Assembly: GCF_000176135.1 (NCBI RefSeq)
Contig: NZ_ACZN01000017.1
Coordinates: forward strand, 434,001 to 498,000
DNA: 64,000 bases
Direction: 5' to 3'
Origin: Vibrio coralliilyticus ATCC BAA-450
GTDB taxonomy: Bacteria; Pseudomonadota; Gammaproteobacteria; Enterobacterales; Vibrionaceae
Positions 8,166 to 18,849 of this stretch are shown here, piece by piece. The notes under the pieces are model-generated. The model saw nothing but the letters and a program-made list of their open reading frames with translations, did no database searches and had not been told where the DNA came from. Each line of letters begins with the position of its first letter. The stretch's first letter is position 1. The position numbers and the translations under genes are program-made.

Positions 8166-8193
8166 AGGGTTACCATTCTGAGATGGTAGCCCT
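8166..8193 (+). terminator. Stem-loop after the GST gene
   Basis: An 11-bp stem (AGGGTTACCAT / ATGGTAGCCCT, one G-T pair) with a 6-nt loop lies 12 bases past the stop. The bases after it are not a T run, so it may stabilise the 3' end rather than terminate. In the rest of 8194-8476 the only item of note is a possible 41-codon ORF ending just before katG. Confidence 0.45.
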
Positions 8194-8455
8194 GCTTCCC
8201 CTTTAAAAATTCCCCTGTTATTTTTTCCTCTTACGCCATCAGTATCCATGAGATAGAAAACATCTATCAATAACATAGCCACAACCAGTTTTATAAAAAT
8301 CCACTCGCCATCTATTCTCAATGCTAGAAAGTCAGTCCAATGACGGACATTCAATTAGACGCTTTGCCAATGGAAGACGTCTTTGGCTTTAAGCAAATAA
8401 CGAATAATTCGATTGCCACCGACATAAGAAAAATCAAAGTGGCGACCGTGAATAA

Positions 8456-10654
<2,199 letters not shown>

Positions 10655-10666
10655 CTTGCACTGACG

Positions 10667-10693
10667 CCCCACGGCTTTTGTGAGTCCGTGGGG
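10667..10693 (+). terminator. Stem-loop after katG
   Basis: Perfect 8-bp GC-rich stem CCCCACGG / CCGTGGGG with an 11-nt loop, starting 12 bases after the katG stop. No T tract follows, so it is a candidate transcript end or RNA-stabilising structure rather than a classic terminator. Confidence 0.5.
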
Positions 10694-10855
10694 TAACAGG
10701 GAATCGATCTGGACAGATGTTTAACTCATCAACAATTTGGCAAAAAACTGTAGGTTGCACTAGTTTTAAGTATGTAACAGCAGTTAAGAAAAGAAGCGCA
10801 TATACGGCTTCACCAATCCATTAACCATAGATGTTACAAATGAGGAGAGTTGGCT

Positions 10856-10915
10856 ATGAAAGGATTCGAATTCTTTAAGTTATTTGACACCAAAGAGCTG
10901 TTCATCTTCTACTGA
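10856..10915 (+). CDS. Possible free-standing 19-residue small protein
   Basis: An ORF encoding MKGFEFFKLFDTKELFIFY begins 14 bases after the start of a good ribosome-binding site (GAGGAGAG). It is followed 35 bases after its stop by a strong terminator at 10951-10992. No same-strand gene follows, so it is not a leader peptide of a known operon. The peptide is very aromatic (seven Phe/Tyr of 19) and amphipathic rather than a clear membrane helix. I recognise no family. It could be a true small protein or the translated part of a small regulatory RNA. Confidence 0.5.
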   Translation: MKGFEFFKLFDTKELFIFY

Positions 10916-10950
10916 TACTGAGCAACCCGCTTGAGTCAGTACTGAAATCC

Positions 10951-10992
10951 ATACGCCGATCGCTAACCTGCACGCATCGGCGTATTGTTTTA
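10951..10992. terminator. Bidirectional terminator between the small ORF and the dehydrogenase
   Basis: A perfect 10-bp stem ATACGCCGAT / ATCGGCGTAT (10951-10960 and 10976-10985) followed by TGTTTTA on the plus strand. It can end the 19-codon transcript and, read the other way, the dehydrogenase transcript. Confidence 0.8.
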
Positions 10993-11000
10993 TTCAGCGC

Positions 11001-11879
11001 TTATTGTCTTTTCGCCACCGCTTTCATCAGAACAGAAGTATCCATACGTCCGTAGCCATCTTGTTGTAGCTCAGCGTATTGCTCATCGACCTTCTTAGTT
11101 AACGGTAAATCAAGTCCGACTCGTTCCGCTTCTTTTAGGCAGAACCCTAAGTCTTTACGCATCCAATCAATGGCAAAACCAAAATCAAACTTATCTTGTG
11201 ACATTGTCACGGCGCGATTTTCCATTTGCCATGAACCCGCTGCACCATGTTTGAGGGTTTCAACCACTTGTTCTACATCCAAACCAGATTTTTGAGCGAG
11301 TAGCAACGCTTCGCTAAGCCCTTGGAGAATACCGCCAATACAGATTTGGTTAACCATTTTACAGCGTTGACCCTGACCATTCTCTCCCAGCAACGTCATT
11401 TGTTTAGAGTACACATCCATCACTGGTGAGATTTCTTCGAACACCGCTTGGTCACCACCACACATAATGGTCAGCACGCCGTTTTCCGCACCCGCTTGAC
11501 CACCAGAAACTGGCGCATCAATAAACTGATTGCCGTTTTCTTTTGCTGCTGCCGCCAATTCAACTGCTAGCTCAGCGGACGTTGTCGTATGGTCTACCAG
11601 CACGGCTTCTGCCTTCAATCCAGCAAGAACGCCATCTTCACCGTAAATAACACTGCGTACGTCGTCGTCATTACCCACACAAACAAACACAACATCACAA
11701 TCCTGAGCCGCTTGTTTAGGCGTCTCACACGCAATACCTTGGTATTCCTCAGCCCATTTGTCTGCTTTGGTTTTAGTGCGGTTAAACACTTTGGTGGAAT
11801 ATCCGGCTTTACTTAAGTAACCCGCCATAGGGTAGCCCATCACACCAAGGCCAATAAACGCGACTTTCTGCTGACTCAT
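11001..11879 (-). CDS. Beta-hydroxyacid dehydrogenase (3-hydroxyisobutyrate dehydrogenase / GlxR family)
   Basis: A 292-residue NAD(P)-dependent oxidoreductase that oxidises short beta-hydroxyacids or reduces the matching semialdehydes. The N-terminal Rossmann motif is VAFIGLGVMGYPMAGYL. The substrate loop DAPVSGGQAGAENGVLTIMCGG and the catalytic Lys region GQGQRCKMVNQI are both present. C-terminal family features (GSWQMENRA, DLGFCLKEAERVGLDLPL) are complete. The start has AAGGGAAA upstream. It is isolated, so the exact substrate (hydroxyisobutyrate, tartronate semialdehyde or succinic semialdehyde) cannot be chosen. Confidence 0.88.
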   Translation of the reverse strand: MSQQKVAFIGLGVMGYPMAGYLSKAGYSTKVFNRTKTKADKWAEEYQGIACETPKQAAQDCDVVFVCVGNDDDVRSVIYGEDGVLAGLKAEAVLVDHTTTSAELAVELAAAAKENGNQFIDAPVSGGQAGAENGVLTIMCGGDQAVFEEISPVMDVYSKQMTLLGENGQGQRCKMVNQICIGGILQGLSEALLLAQKSGLDVEQVVETLKHGAAGSWQMENRAVTMSQDKFDFGFAIDWMRKDLGFCLKEAERVGLDLPLTKKVDEQYAELQQDGYGRMDTSVLMKAVAKRQ

Positions 11880-11963
11880 TCTGATTTCCCTTTATGATTT
11901 TGTAATTAGGGACACAGTCTACTAAACATTCTCTCTTTGGTTTACTACAAATACTCACTATCC

Positions 11964-11992
11964 AGTTAAACAAGAGCCCCATTAAGGGGCTC
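11964..11992 (-). terminator. Terminator of the first lipoprotein gene
   Basis: Stem GAGCCCC / GGGGCTC with a 5-nt loop. Read on the minus strand it lies about 19 bases after the lipoprotein stop and is followed by TTGTTTAA. Confidence 0.7.
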
Positions 11993-12010
11993 AATCTCTA
12001 AAGACAACAC

Positions 12011-13471
12011 TCATTTACACTTTGACCAAGTCTTACCTTTGTCCAAGGAACATTCCAACGAAGATGTACCATTGTGGTAATAAGTATTCTTCCACCAATC
12101 ACCAATAGCATTTCTTGAAATTGAGATACCGTCGAATTTGTAAGGTGTTACAGCCACTTGAGAAGACTTGGATCTCACCCATGTATGTGCCCCGTAATCT
12201 GAGTCGTCATTGAAATCTGAGGATATATAACTTAGTTGATCCAATGTACTACGGCTAAAACTATCGATCTTCTGTTCAATGTTTACCCATTCTGGATACT
12301 TAGGATCGGGATGATAGCTAAAAATATGCTGGGCACGTAACATACCATCACGATAATTATTAACGACTGACACTTCCAAAGATTGGGTGAAATTACTTCC
12401 CACATTATTGTTTTTGCAGCTATCCCAATCCAGTTCTTGCGTGCTTGAGCTGTTACTGACACGGTAAGTTTTCAGAGAGTTGGGTTGAACAAGCTGCTCA
12501 ATTGACTCCGTGATATAACAGCTGTAGCTGGCGTTATCTTCGTTGATCCATAATGAAGCATTCTTAGTGTAATCAAACCCTGCTTTCTTTTTCGTATTTC
12601 GCTCTGTATGGCGGGTTAATAGCACTTCGGTCTTTAAGTCTTCTAACACTTCATATTCTGTGTGTACCAGCTTAGTTTCAGTGAGGACCGTTTTGACCTT
12701 ATACCACTTATCGACTTTTTGCTTTGTATCTTCGTCCCAGTACTTCCAGTAGTAATCTATGTAGGCTTGATGAACCCCTGAGTTCTCCAGTTGAAGTGCT
12801 TTGGTATCACTGTACGACTGTCTAATCGCGGGCATCATCTTCTGAGCTAATTCGTACAGCTCTTTGTTATCATCCTTAATGAAATCGCCGTAAATTTTAT
12901 CTACTGCGATGTTGTAACGGGCCGCAATACGATGATCGTGCTCCTTCACATTTTGAATAACCTTTTCTTGGGTGTTAACAGCTGATCTCAACGCCGTACA
13001 ACTGGTGATACCGCTTTCATGCAGATCTTCCTGAATTTGATTCCACAATACCGTCGTTAGAGGAGTTGTGGATTTTATCTCATGCTCAGAACTCAGTGTC
13101 ATCGCTGGAGGAAAAACAAGCTGATACGGTTTACTGATAGGCGTATTAGGAGCATCTGCATCAATCGCACCGACAGGGACATTTACGACAATAGGCGCGT
13201 AATCAATACAATCAGAGTTGCTACCAGACAAGGATAAGCGATAGCTGCCCTCAGAATTAGTCACAGCACTCGGCTCGCCAGAGTCTAACTGACCGTTGTA
13301 GTTGATATCTAGGAACGCCGTCGCTCCAGAGATGTATCCATCAATAGCCACACCTTGAAGACTTCGTGTTTGTGATGAAGCGCTAGAGCTAGATGAGCCA
13401 CCGTCGCCGCCTCCCCCGCATGCGACTATGCCTATAGAGAAGGGGACAACAGCAAGAAGTTTAAGATTCAT
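12011..13471 (-). CDS. Unknown lipoprotein, copy 1 of a tandem paralogous pair
   Basis: A 486-residue predicted lipoprotein. I use the ATG at 13471, not a longer upstream start, because it yields a lipoprotein signal (MNLKLLAVVPFSIGIVAC) with Cys18 followed by a Gly/Ser-rich linker. The mature start contains VAIDGYISGATAFLDINYNG then QLDSGEP, a DxNxNGxxDxGE calcium-loop-like motif on a beta-rich fold. The rest alternates helical and polar segments with scattered cysteines (DCIDYAP, SYSCYIT, SLECSLDKG). The neighbouring 13668-15284 gene has the same architecture. I do not recognise a family; surface or periplasmic location is inferred. Confidence 0.8.
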   Translation of the reverse strand: MNLKLLAVVPFSIGIVACGGGGDGGSSSSSASSQTRSLQGVAIDGYISGATAFLDINYNGQLDSGEPSAVTNSEGSYRLSLSGSNSDCIDYAPIVVNVPVGAIDADAPNTPISKPYQLVFPPAMTLSSEHEIKSTTPLTTVLWNQIQEDLHESGITSCTALRSAVNTQEKVIQNVKEHDHRIAARYNIAVDKIYGDFIKDDNKELYELAQKMMPAIRQSYSDTKALQLENSGVHQAYIDYYWKYWDEDTKQKVDKWYKVKTVLTETKLVHTEYEVLEDLKTEVLLTRHTERNTKKKAGFDYTKNASLWINEDNASYSCYITESIEQLVQPNSLKTYRVSNSSSTQELDWDSCKNNNVGSNFTQSLEVSVVNNYRDGMLRAQHIFSYHPDPKYPEWVNIEQKIDSFSRSTLDQLSYISSDFNDDSDYGAHTWVRSKSSQVAVTPYKFDGISISRNAIGDWWKNTYYHNGTSSLECSLDKGKTWSKCK

Positions 13472-13585
13472 TGCAAAATTTCCGATGAAAAGTGAAAGGC
13501 AAAAACGCGCCACTAAGGATTTAATGGCGCGTAGCGTTATAGCAGTGGTTAACGCATTGAGAATACTAACGGCTATACACTTGGA

Positions 13586-13623
13586 AAAACATGTAAGAAA
13601 TGGAGGAAAATAGTGCATGTTTT
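13586..13623. promoter_or_regulatory. Inverted-repeat site before lipoprotein copy 1
   Basis: AAAACATG-N22-CATGTTTT, whose near edge lies 114 bases before the ATG of copy 1. The same arrangement with the same 22-base spacing is found 115 bases before copy 2 (15400-15437). Either a shared regulator site or a duplicated promoter element. Confidence 0.55.
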
Positions 13624-13667
13624 TTCATTCAAATGGCCTACTTTCTCACTAAGCCCACTATTCTTAA

Positions 13668-15284
13668 CTACTCATTGTTTTGTTGCAAAAGTGCAGCTGT
13701 AACCTTAAGTACTGTTAGTCTAGTATTGTTAAGAACCTTATCGTTATTGGTGAAAGGAGGCAGTGAACTTGAACATTGAGCCCACTCACCAAGTTGGCTT
13801 TCAGAACACTCATATACAGAGCGGCCATCATCGTAGTCAGTTTCCATATACCAATCTCCATTTGAGTCCTTTGTTGTAATCACTTGATACTGTAACGACT
13901 CATTTTGACCAAACACACTTTGCCCAAACTCAGCTTTCGATCTCACCCAACGTACTGAGTCGTGAGCCGAGTTTTCACTAAAATCGGTGCCTATATAGAA
14001 AAAACTTCCCAGCAAATTTCCATTAACATTATTCAAAGTAGGATCCACGTCTACCCATTTGGCATAGGGCGTATGTTGGTCATAAGTAAAACGATGCCCA
14101 GTAATAACTGTCCCTTGATCCTGACTATTATTAATCGCCATCACTTCTATGGTTTGCTCAAAATCAGCCCCACCAACATAATTACCAAAACAATCGTCCA
14201 TACTGGACTCTTTTTTAATACCAGATTGATTGGTTACTTCATAAATAGTCATTGAATTTGCATCGGTAACTCGAGATTCCTCAATAGTTTCTTTAATTGT
14301 GCAATTAAATGAACGACTCAAAATAGACTCTTGATTACCCTCAGCTTCTCTACGCAGGCTGTACTCTCTTGTATAGGACAAGTCACTATTCTCGGCTGTG
14401 TGTGTCACAATATGCTCAAGCAATTGAGGGTCAACAAGCTCGCTCGTTACTTCATATGCTCTTGTTTCTACCTTTGAATCACTCTTTGTCACTTGAACTT
14501 TGTACCATTGGTCGTTCAGCTCGCCATTGGTATCCTTTTTACTGCGCACAATGTAACTAACGTATGCTTCTTCGGCTGCTGGGTTTTCTTGTCTCAACAT
14601 TTTTGATTCACGATAAGACTCCTTGATTACTGGCATTAGTTTCTGTGTAAGCGCTTTTACTTCACTGTCATCCTCTTTTATGAAGTCACTATACAGTTGC
14701 TCTACACTAACGTTATTCCGGCTCGCCACACCGTTTTCTAATTCCTGAATGCTATTGTCTGTAATGCCTTGCAACTGAATCGCAAGTTTTAGGTCTGCAC
14801 AACTACTCATAGCATTATCTTCTAGGTCCAGTTTTAGCTTCATCTCGTTCCAAAGCATGGAAGTCAATGGGGTCGTTGACCTAATTTCAGAATCTGAAGT
14901 CGTCATCTTTACTGGAGGAAAGAACAGCTGATACGGCTCTTCAATTGGATTGTTTGGATCGTCAGCATCAATGGCACCAACAGGTACATCAACCACGATT
15001 GGCACGTAATCAACACAATCTGCATTATCTCCGGATAGAGAAAGCTCATATCGACCATTGGCATCGGTAATACTCTTTGGTTCACCGCTATCAAGCTCAC
15101 CGTTGTAGTTCAGATCAAGAAATGCAGTCGCACCTGAGATGTAGCCATCAATAGCGACACCTTGAATTGATTTAGATTGAAGAGAGGAGGGTGAAGTGGA
15201 TGACGAGGTTGCTCCTCCGTCACCACCTCCACAGGCTGTCAAAAGTGTAGAAACAGTCGCGATAGTTATAATTTTGGAAGTCAT
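13668..15284 (-). CDS. Unknown lipoprotein, copy 2 of a tandem paralogous pair
   Basis: A 538-residue predicted lipoprotein. The ATG at 15284 is chosen because it gives a compact lipoprotein signal (MTSKIITIATVSTLLTAC) with a Gly/Ser/Thr linker after the lipidated Cys. The next segment, GVAIDGYISGATAFLDLNYNG then ELDSGEP, matches copy 1 almost residue for residue, as do the 'CVDYVPIVVDVPVGAIDADDPN' region and 'STTPLTSMLWNEMK'. Similarity fades toward the C-terminus, and this copy carries about 30 extra terminal residues. The pair lies in tandem with a 196-base gap. Function unknown. Confidence 0.8.
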   Translation of the reverse strand: MTSKIITIATVSTLLTACGGGDGGATSSSTSPSSLQSKSIQGVAIDGYISGATAFLDLNYNGELDSGEPKSITDANGRYELSLSGDNADCVDYVPIVVDVPVGAIDADDPNNPIEEPYQLFFPPVKMTTSDSEIRSTTPLTSMLWNEMKLKLDLEDNAMSSCADLKLAIQLQGITDNSIQELENGVASRNNVSVEQLYSDFIKEDDSEVKALTQKLMPVIKESYRESKMLRQENPAAEEAYVSYIVRSKKDTNGELNDQWYKVQVTKSDSKVETRAYEVTSELVDPQLLEHIVTHTAENSDLSYTREYSLRREAEGNQESILSRSFNCTIKETIEESRVTDANSMTIYEVTNQSGIKKESSMDDCFGNYVGGADFEQTIEVMAINNSQDQGTVITGHRFTYDQHTPYAKWVDVDPTLNNVNGNLLGSFFYIGTDFSENSAHDSVRWVRSKAEFGQSVFGQNESLQYQVITTKDSNGDWYMETDYDDGRSVYECSESQLGEWAQCSSSLPPFTNNDKVLNNTRLTVLKVTAALLQQNNE

Positions 15285-15399
15285 GATAATAAGCCCTGAC
15301 ACATATTTCCTATGGGTAAAACTGCACCGCACAGAGCAAGTGCATCCTGATGTGTAATCATTGGTAACACGTGCCGATGGTATAGGCTTTGATAGGCAT

Positions 15400-15437
15400 A
15401 AAACATGAAAGGGTTTAACGAAAACCATGCATGTTTT
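15400..15437. promoter_or_regulatory. Inverted-repeat site before lipoprotein copy 2
   Basis: AAAACATG-N22-CATGTTTT; here the arms extend to ATAAAACATG / CATGTTTTAT (10 bp, 15398-15439). It matches the element at 13586-13623 in arm sequence, spacing and distance from the start codon. Confidence 0.6.
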
Positions 15438-15471
15438 ATTAACCATCCATTATCAACAAAATGGTATTAAA

Positions 15472-17130
15472 TTATTGTTTTTCCTTATCAATCCAAAGCT
15501 TGTAGAACTCGCTCAGTCCAGATTTATTCGTTTCAACGCCATGAACTTCAAGGCTACGTGAAATCTTTTCTTTGCCATGGAACAGAGGCAAAAGCAGGTT
15601 ATTGTCATACAAAGCCTGCTCAATTTTCCGCAATGAATAGACGTATAAAATATCGCTCATTGCGTGCTTCACTTGCTCATAATGAACATCCATTTCTGTT
15701 TGATCGTAAATGAATTTCAGGCCGGAGCTAGCAAGAAGCCAGTCATACAATCCAAACTCTTCAGGCTGCTCTATGACTTCTTCAATAAATAGAATATCGG
15801 CATGGCCGCTGACTGAACTTGGATTACTGATATCCTCTAACTCGAGAATTTCAAGGGTTAGTCCGGTTTCTAGAATTGTACTTTGTATCCACCCAGCGAT
15901 CTTTTGCAGACAAGGAATCGTCAGTCGAGGCATGGTCAGTACTAAGTGTCCACTTAAGCGTGGTGGCGCGTCATCAGAAACACTGTCAAAGCAAGGCGCA
16001 AAACCTACATCATTAACAACAGTTTCTGAGTCCAAATTAGCTCGGCAACGACGTAAGTACTCAACAAGTTCAAGGAGGTCGTTTCGGCTGATTCCTGCAT
16101 TAGGCCTTGTGTTGATGGCAAGGTAAGACAAAGCATTGATAGTACTCTCCTCACAATCTCCATCCTTATTGAAACTGATGCTGAAGTCACTCAGCTCTGA
16201 AGAAGAAGACAAGGTGATCTTATCTAGCAAGGCGGATTGCGCATAGTAATTACGATGTCGTTTTAACACCAAGCGCTCTCGATCCCAATCTTTCAGATAG
16301 AAAGGACCGCTTCCTATATACGTACTTAGGCCACTTGAGAAGTACGCTGATTTGAGGCGATAAATCGAAGCATGAACCAAACATAAAACATGCAAAAACA
16401 AAGCATTAGGTTGCTGGAGCTCAATCGTTACTTGCCCTGCATCGAGGATGCGTATTTCAACAACCTGCTCAAAGAGATACTTCACCGGTCCGTCGGTAGC
16501 TTTTAGCTTGTTAAGGCATTCAGCGACATCAGTAGCTTCTAAATTTTCCCCGTCATGGCAAACTATCCCCTGACGGAGCCACAAATGAATAAAACGCCCT
16601 TCTACCTTCCAACAATGCGCCAGTCCCGCTTGAATACGTCCTGATTCATCTTGCACTAATAGCGTACTGTAAATGCTACGGATTACCTGCATCTCAGCGA
16701 TGCGGTATGTCTTAGCTGGTTCTAGTGTATCTACCCATGGATATTCAGTGATTAGCAAGCTATCGCAACGCTCATTGGCACTCGCTCGCGTTGCTGTTGC
16801 TTCAGCCATAGCTTTTACAGCAAGGTGTCCATAAAGCTCCATCAAACGAGAAATACAAGAAAAGCGCCCTTGTTCTAGCTCTTTATAAAAGATTTGTTCT
16901 AGTGCTCCCTGCAGATTATGCAAGATCTTAAACTGACTGAGTTTTCCTCTTCCCTTAGAGGGAAGCCAACTGATCCAACCTATCTCAGACAAGCTTTTCA
17001 GAATATTAGAAGTGTTTCTTCTCGAAGTTGATAATGCTATCTCCAGTTCATCGATCGACAGATGATATGTTTTCCCCGCCTCATATTTTATAAGCAGTTG
17101 CTGGAGTCTGCGTAAGCTTACGTCGTTCAA
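15472..17130 (-). CDS. SgrR-family transcriptional regulator with a solute-binding domain
   Basis: A 552-residue regulator with an N-terminal SgrR-type winged helix (about 1-115: LRRLQQLLIKYEAGKTYHLSIDEL, then STSRRNTSNILKSL) fused to a peptide/oligosaccharide-type SBP_bac_5 domain (about 160 onward: 'RIAEMQVIRSIYSTLLVQDESGRIQAGLAHCW', 'LVLKRHRNYY'). E. coli SgrR uses this layout to sense sugar-phosphate stress. This protein is divergent from the secreted alpha-amylase gene, so control of amylase or malto-oligosaccharide use is a reasonable guess. No sgrS-like RNA was recognised nearby. Confidence 0.88.
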   Translation of the reverse strand: MNDVSLRRLQQLLIKYEAGKTYHLSIDELEIALSTSRRNTSNILKSLSEIGWISWLPSKGRGKLSQFKILHNLQGALEQIFYKELEQGRFSCISRLMELYGHLAVKAMAEATATRASANERCDSLLITEYPWVDTLEPAKTYRIAEMQVIRSIYSTLLVQDESGRIQAGLAHCWKVEGRFIHLWLRQGIVCHDGENLEATDVAECLNKLKATDGPVKYLFEQVVEIRILDAGQVTIELQQPNALFLHVLCLVHASIYRLKSAYFSSGLSTYIGSGPFYLKDWDRERLVLKRHRNYYAQSALLDKITLSSSSELSDFSISFNKDGDCEESTINALSYLAINTRPNAGISRNDLLELVEYLRRCRANLDSETVVNDVGFAPCFDSVSDDAPPRLSGHLVLTMPRLTIPCLQKIAGWIQSTILETGLTLEILELEDISNPSSVSGHADILFIEEVIEQPEEFGLYDWLLASSGLKFIYDQTEMDVHYEQVKHAMSDILYVYSLRKIEQALYDNNLLLPLFHGKEKISRSLEVHGVETNKSGLSEFYKLWIDKEKQ

Positions 17131-17388
17131 TGGCCACCTTAACTCAACAAATAATAAATGACGGTTTCGTCAACGTTATAAAAAAGTGCTCGAGCTGACA
17201 CTTTGTACAACTTTCAAACAGTTCGTTCAAAAAATAACCTCAATCCCTGCAAAGTTCTACTCTACTAGAAATTTTATAAATTGGACCCCTACAGAATGTG
17301 ACCGTAATTCAGTCTTCTATTTCGAGCACTACTAATAGCAAGCCATAAAAATATCATTAGCCTGAATATCAATAACGAGAAACACCCT

Positions 17389-18786
17389 ATGAAAAAAATA
17401 ACAACTTTACTCGCTGCCACCGCTGCTCTCAGCGTACCGCAAGTCACTTATGCCGATGCAATCCTGCATGCATTCAACTGGAAATATTCGGATGTAACGA
17501 ATAACGCCCAGCAAATCGCTGCGAACGGATTCAAAAAGGTTCTGATTTCACCCGCTATGAAATCTAGTGGCACCCAATGGTGGGCACGCTATCAGCCTCA
17601 GGATTTTCGTGTTATCGATTCTCCTCTGGGCAATAAGCAAGATTTAGAAGCGATGATTGCTGCACTTAAAGCGCAAGGTGTAGACGTTTATGCCGATGTC
17701 GTTCTGAATCATATGGCCAACGAAGCGTCAAAGCGTAGCGACCTGAATTACCCTGGTACTGAAGTGCTTAACGACTACTCTGCACGCTCAAGTTATTACG
17801 CCAACCAGACATTGTTTGGCGACTTGAGTCAGAACCTGTTCTCTGGCAATGACTTTCACGCTGCCGGTTGTATCACCAACTGGAACGACCCAGGTCACGT
17901 TCAGTACTGGAGACTTTGTGGTGATAATGGCGATACCGGATTACCAGATTTGGATCCAAACAATTGGGTGGTGTCACAGCAGAAGCAATACCTTCAGGCA
18001 CTTAAGTCGATGGGAATTAAAGGCTTCCGCATCGATGCTGTCAAACACATGAGTCAGTACCAGATCGACCAGATTTTCACATCAGACATTACGTCTGGAA
18101 TGCATGTATTTGGCGAAGTCATTACCAGTGGTGGTAAGGGCGATAGTGGCTATGAAGCCTTTTTGGCCCCTTACCTGAACAATACCAATCACGCTGCTTA
18201 CGATTTCCCTCTGTTCGCTTCTATTCGCGGCGCTTTCTCTTTCGGTGGCGGATTAAACCAACTTCATGATCCTCAAGCCTACGGTCAAGCGTTAGAAAAC
18301 TCACGCGCCATTACCTTCACCGTGACTCATGACATTCCAACCAATGATGGCTTCCGTTATCAAATCATGGATCCTAAGGATGAGCAGCTAGCTTACGCAT
18401 ACGTTTTGGGTAAAGACGGTGGTACGCCACTTGTCTATAGTGATGAGCTACCAGATAGCGAAGATAGAGATAATGGTCGCTGGGCTGACGTCTGGAAAGA
18501 CGCCACTATGATTAACATGCTCAAGTTCCACAACTCGATGCAGGGTAAATCAATGACCGTCTTACACAGTGACCAGTGCACGCTGGTCTTCAAACGTGGT
18601 AAGGAAGGCGTAGTCGGCATCAACAAGTGTGGCGATGCGAAATCCGTTACTGTGGATACGTACCAACACGAGTTCAATTGGAACGTTTCGTACAAAGATA
18701 CGCTAACGGGAGATACAACTGTCGTGAGTTCGCGTAACCATACGTTTAACATTCCGGCACGCACAGCTAGAATGTGGATGCTGTAG
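17389..18786 (+). CDS. Secreted alpha-amylase (glycoside hydrolase family 13)
   Basis: A 465-residue precursor with a Sec signal peptide (MKKITTLLAATAALSVPQVTYA). It hydrolyses alpha-1,4 bonds of starch-like glucans outside the cytoplasm. Family 13 residues are intact: nucleophile Asp216 in GFRIDAVKH, acid Glu243 in HVFGEVITS, and the stabilising Asp315 in VTHDIPTND. The motif DVVLNHMAN (region I) is also present. A C-terminal beta domain follows the barrel; no separate starch-binding module is seen. The gene is divergent from the SgrR-like regulator across a 258-base spacer and ends with a strong terminator. Confidence 0.95.
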   Translation: MKKITTLLAATAALSVPQVTYADAILHAFNWKYSDVTNNAQQIAANGFKKVLISPAMKSSGTQWWARYQPQDFRVIDSPLGNKQDLEAMIAALKAQGVDVYADVVLNHMANEASKRSDLNYPGTEVLNDYSARSSYYANQTLFGDLSQNLFSGNDFHAAGCITNWNDPGHVQYWRLCGDNGDTGLPDLDPNNWVVSQQKQYLQALKSMGIKGFRIDAVKHMSQYQIDQIFTSDITSGMHVFGEVITSGGKGDSGYEAFLAPYLNNTNHAAYDFPLFASIRGAFSFGGGLNQLHDPQAYGQALENSRAITFTVTHDIPTNDGFRYQIMDPKDEQLAYAYVLGKDGGTPLVYSDELPDSEDRDNGRWADVWKDATMINMLKFHNSMQGKSMTVLHSDQCTLVFKRGKEGVVGINKCGDAKSVTVDTYQHEFNWNVSYKDTLTGDTTVVSSRNHTFNIPARTARMWML

Positions 18787-18803
18787 TTTCCGCTGAAATA
18801 ACA

Positions 18804-18831
18804 AAGGTCTGGTAAATACCAGACCTTTTTT
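18804..18831. terminator. Terminator after the amylase
   Basis: A perfect 9-bp stem AAGGTCTGG / CCAGACCTT with a 6-nt loop followed by TTTTT. Convergent with the next gene, so it may serve both strands. Confidence 0.9.
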
Positions 18832-18849
18832 ATGTGTAAGCCTTTAATA

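Noticed and set aside
8091-8354. 87-codon minus-strand frame across the end of the GST gene and the spacer
   Set aside because: No RBS, overlaps a real gene, and the peptide lacks family features.
15710-16126. 138-codon plus-strand frame inside the SgrR-like gene
   Set aside because: Antisense shadow of a clear coding region; composition rich in Ser and Arg as expected for a reverse frame.
17296-17312. CRP-like TGTGA half-site before the amylase
   Set aside because: The second half-site is missing, so a CRP site cannot be claimed from sequence alone.
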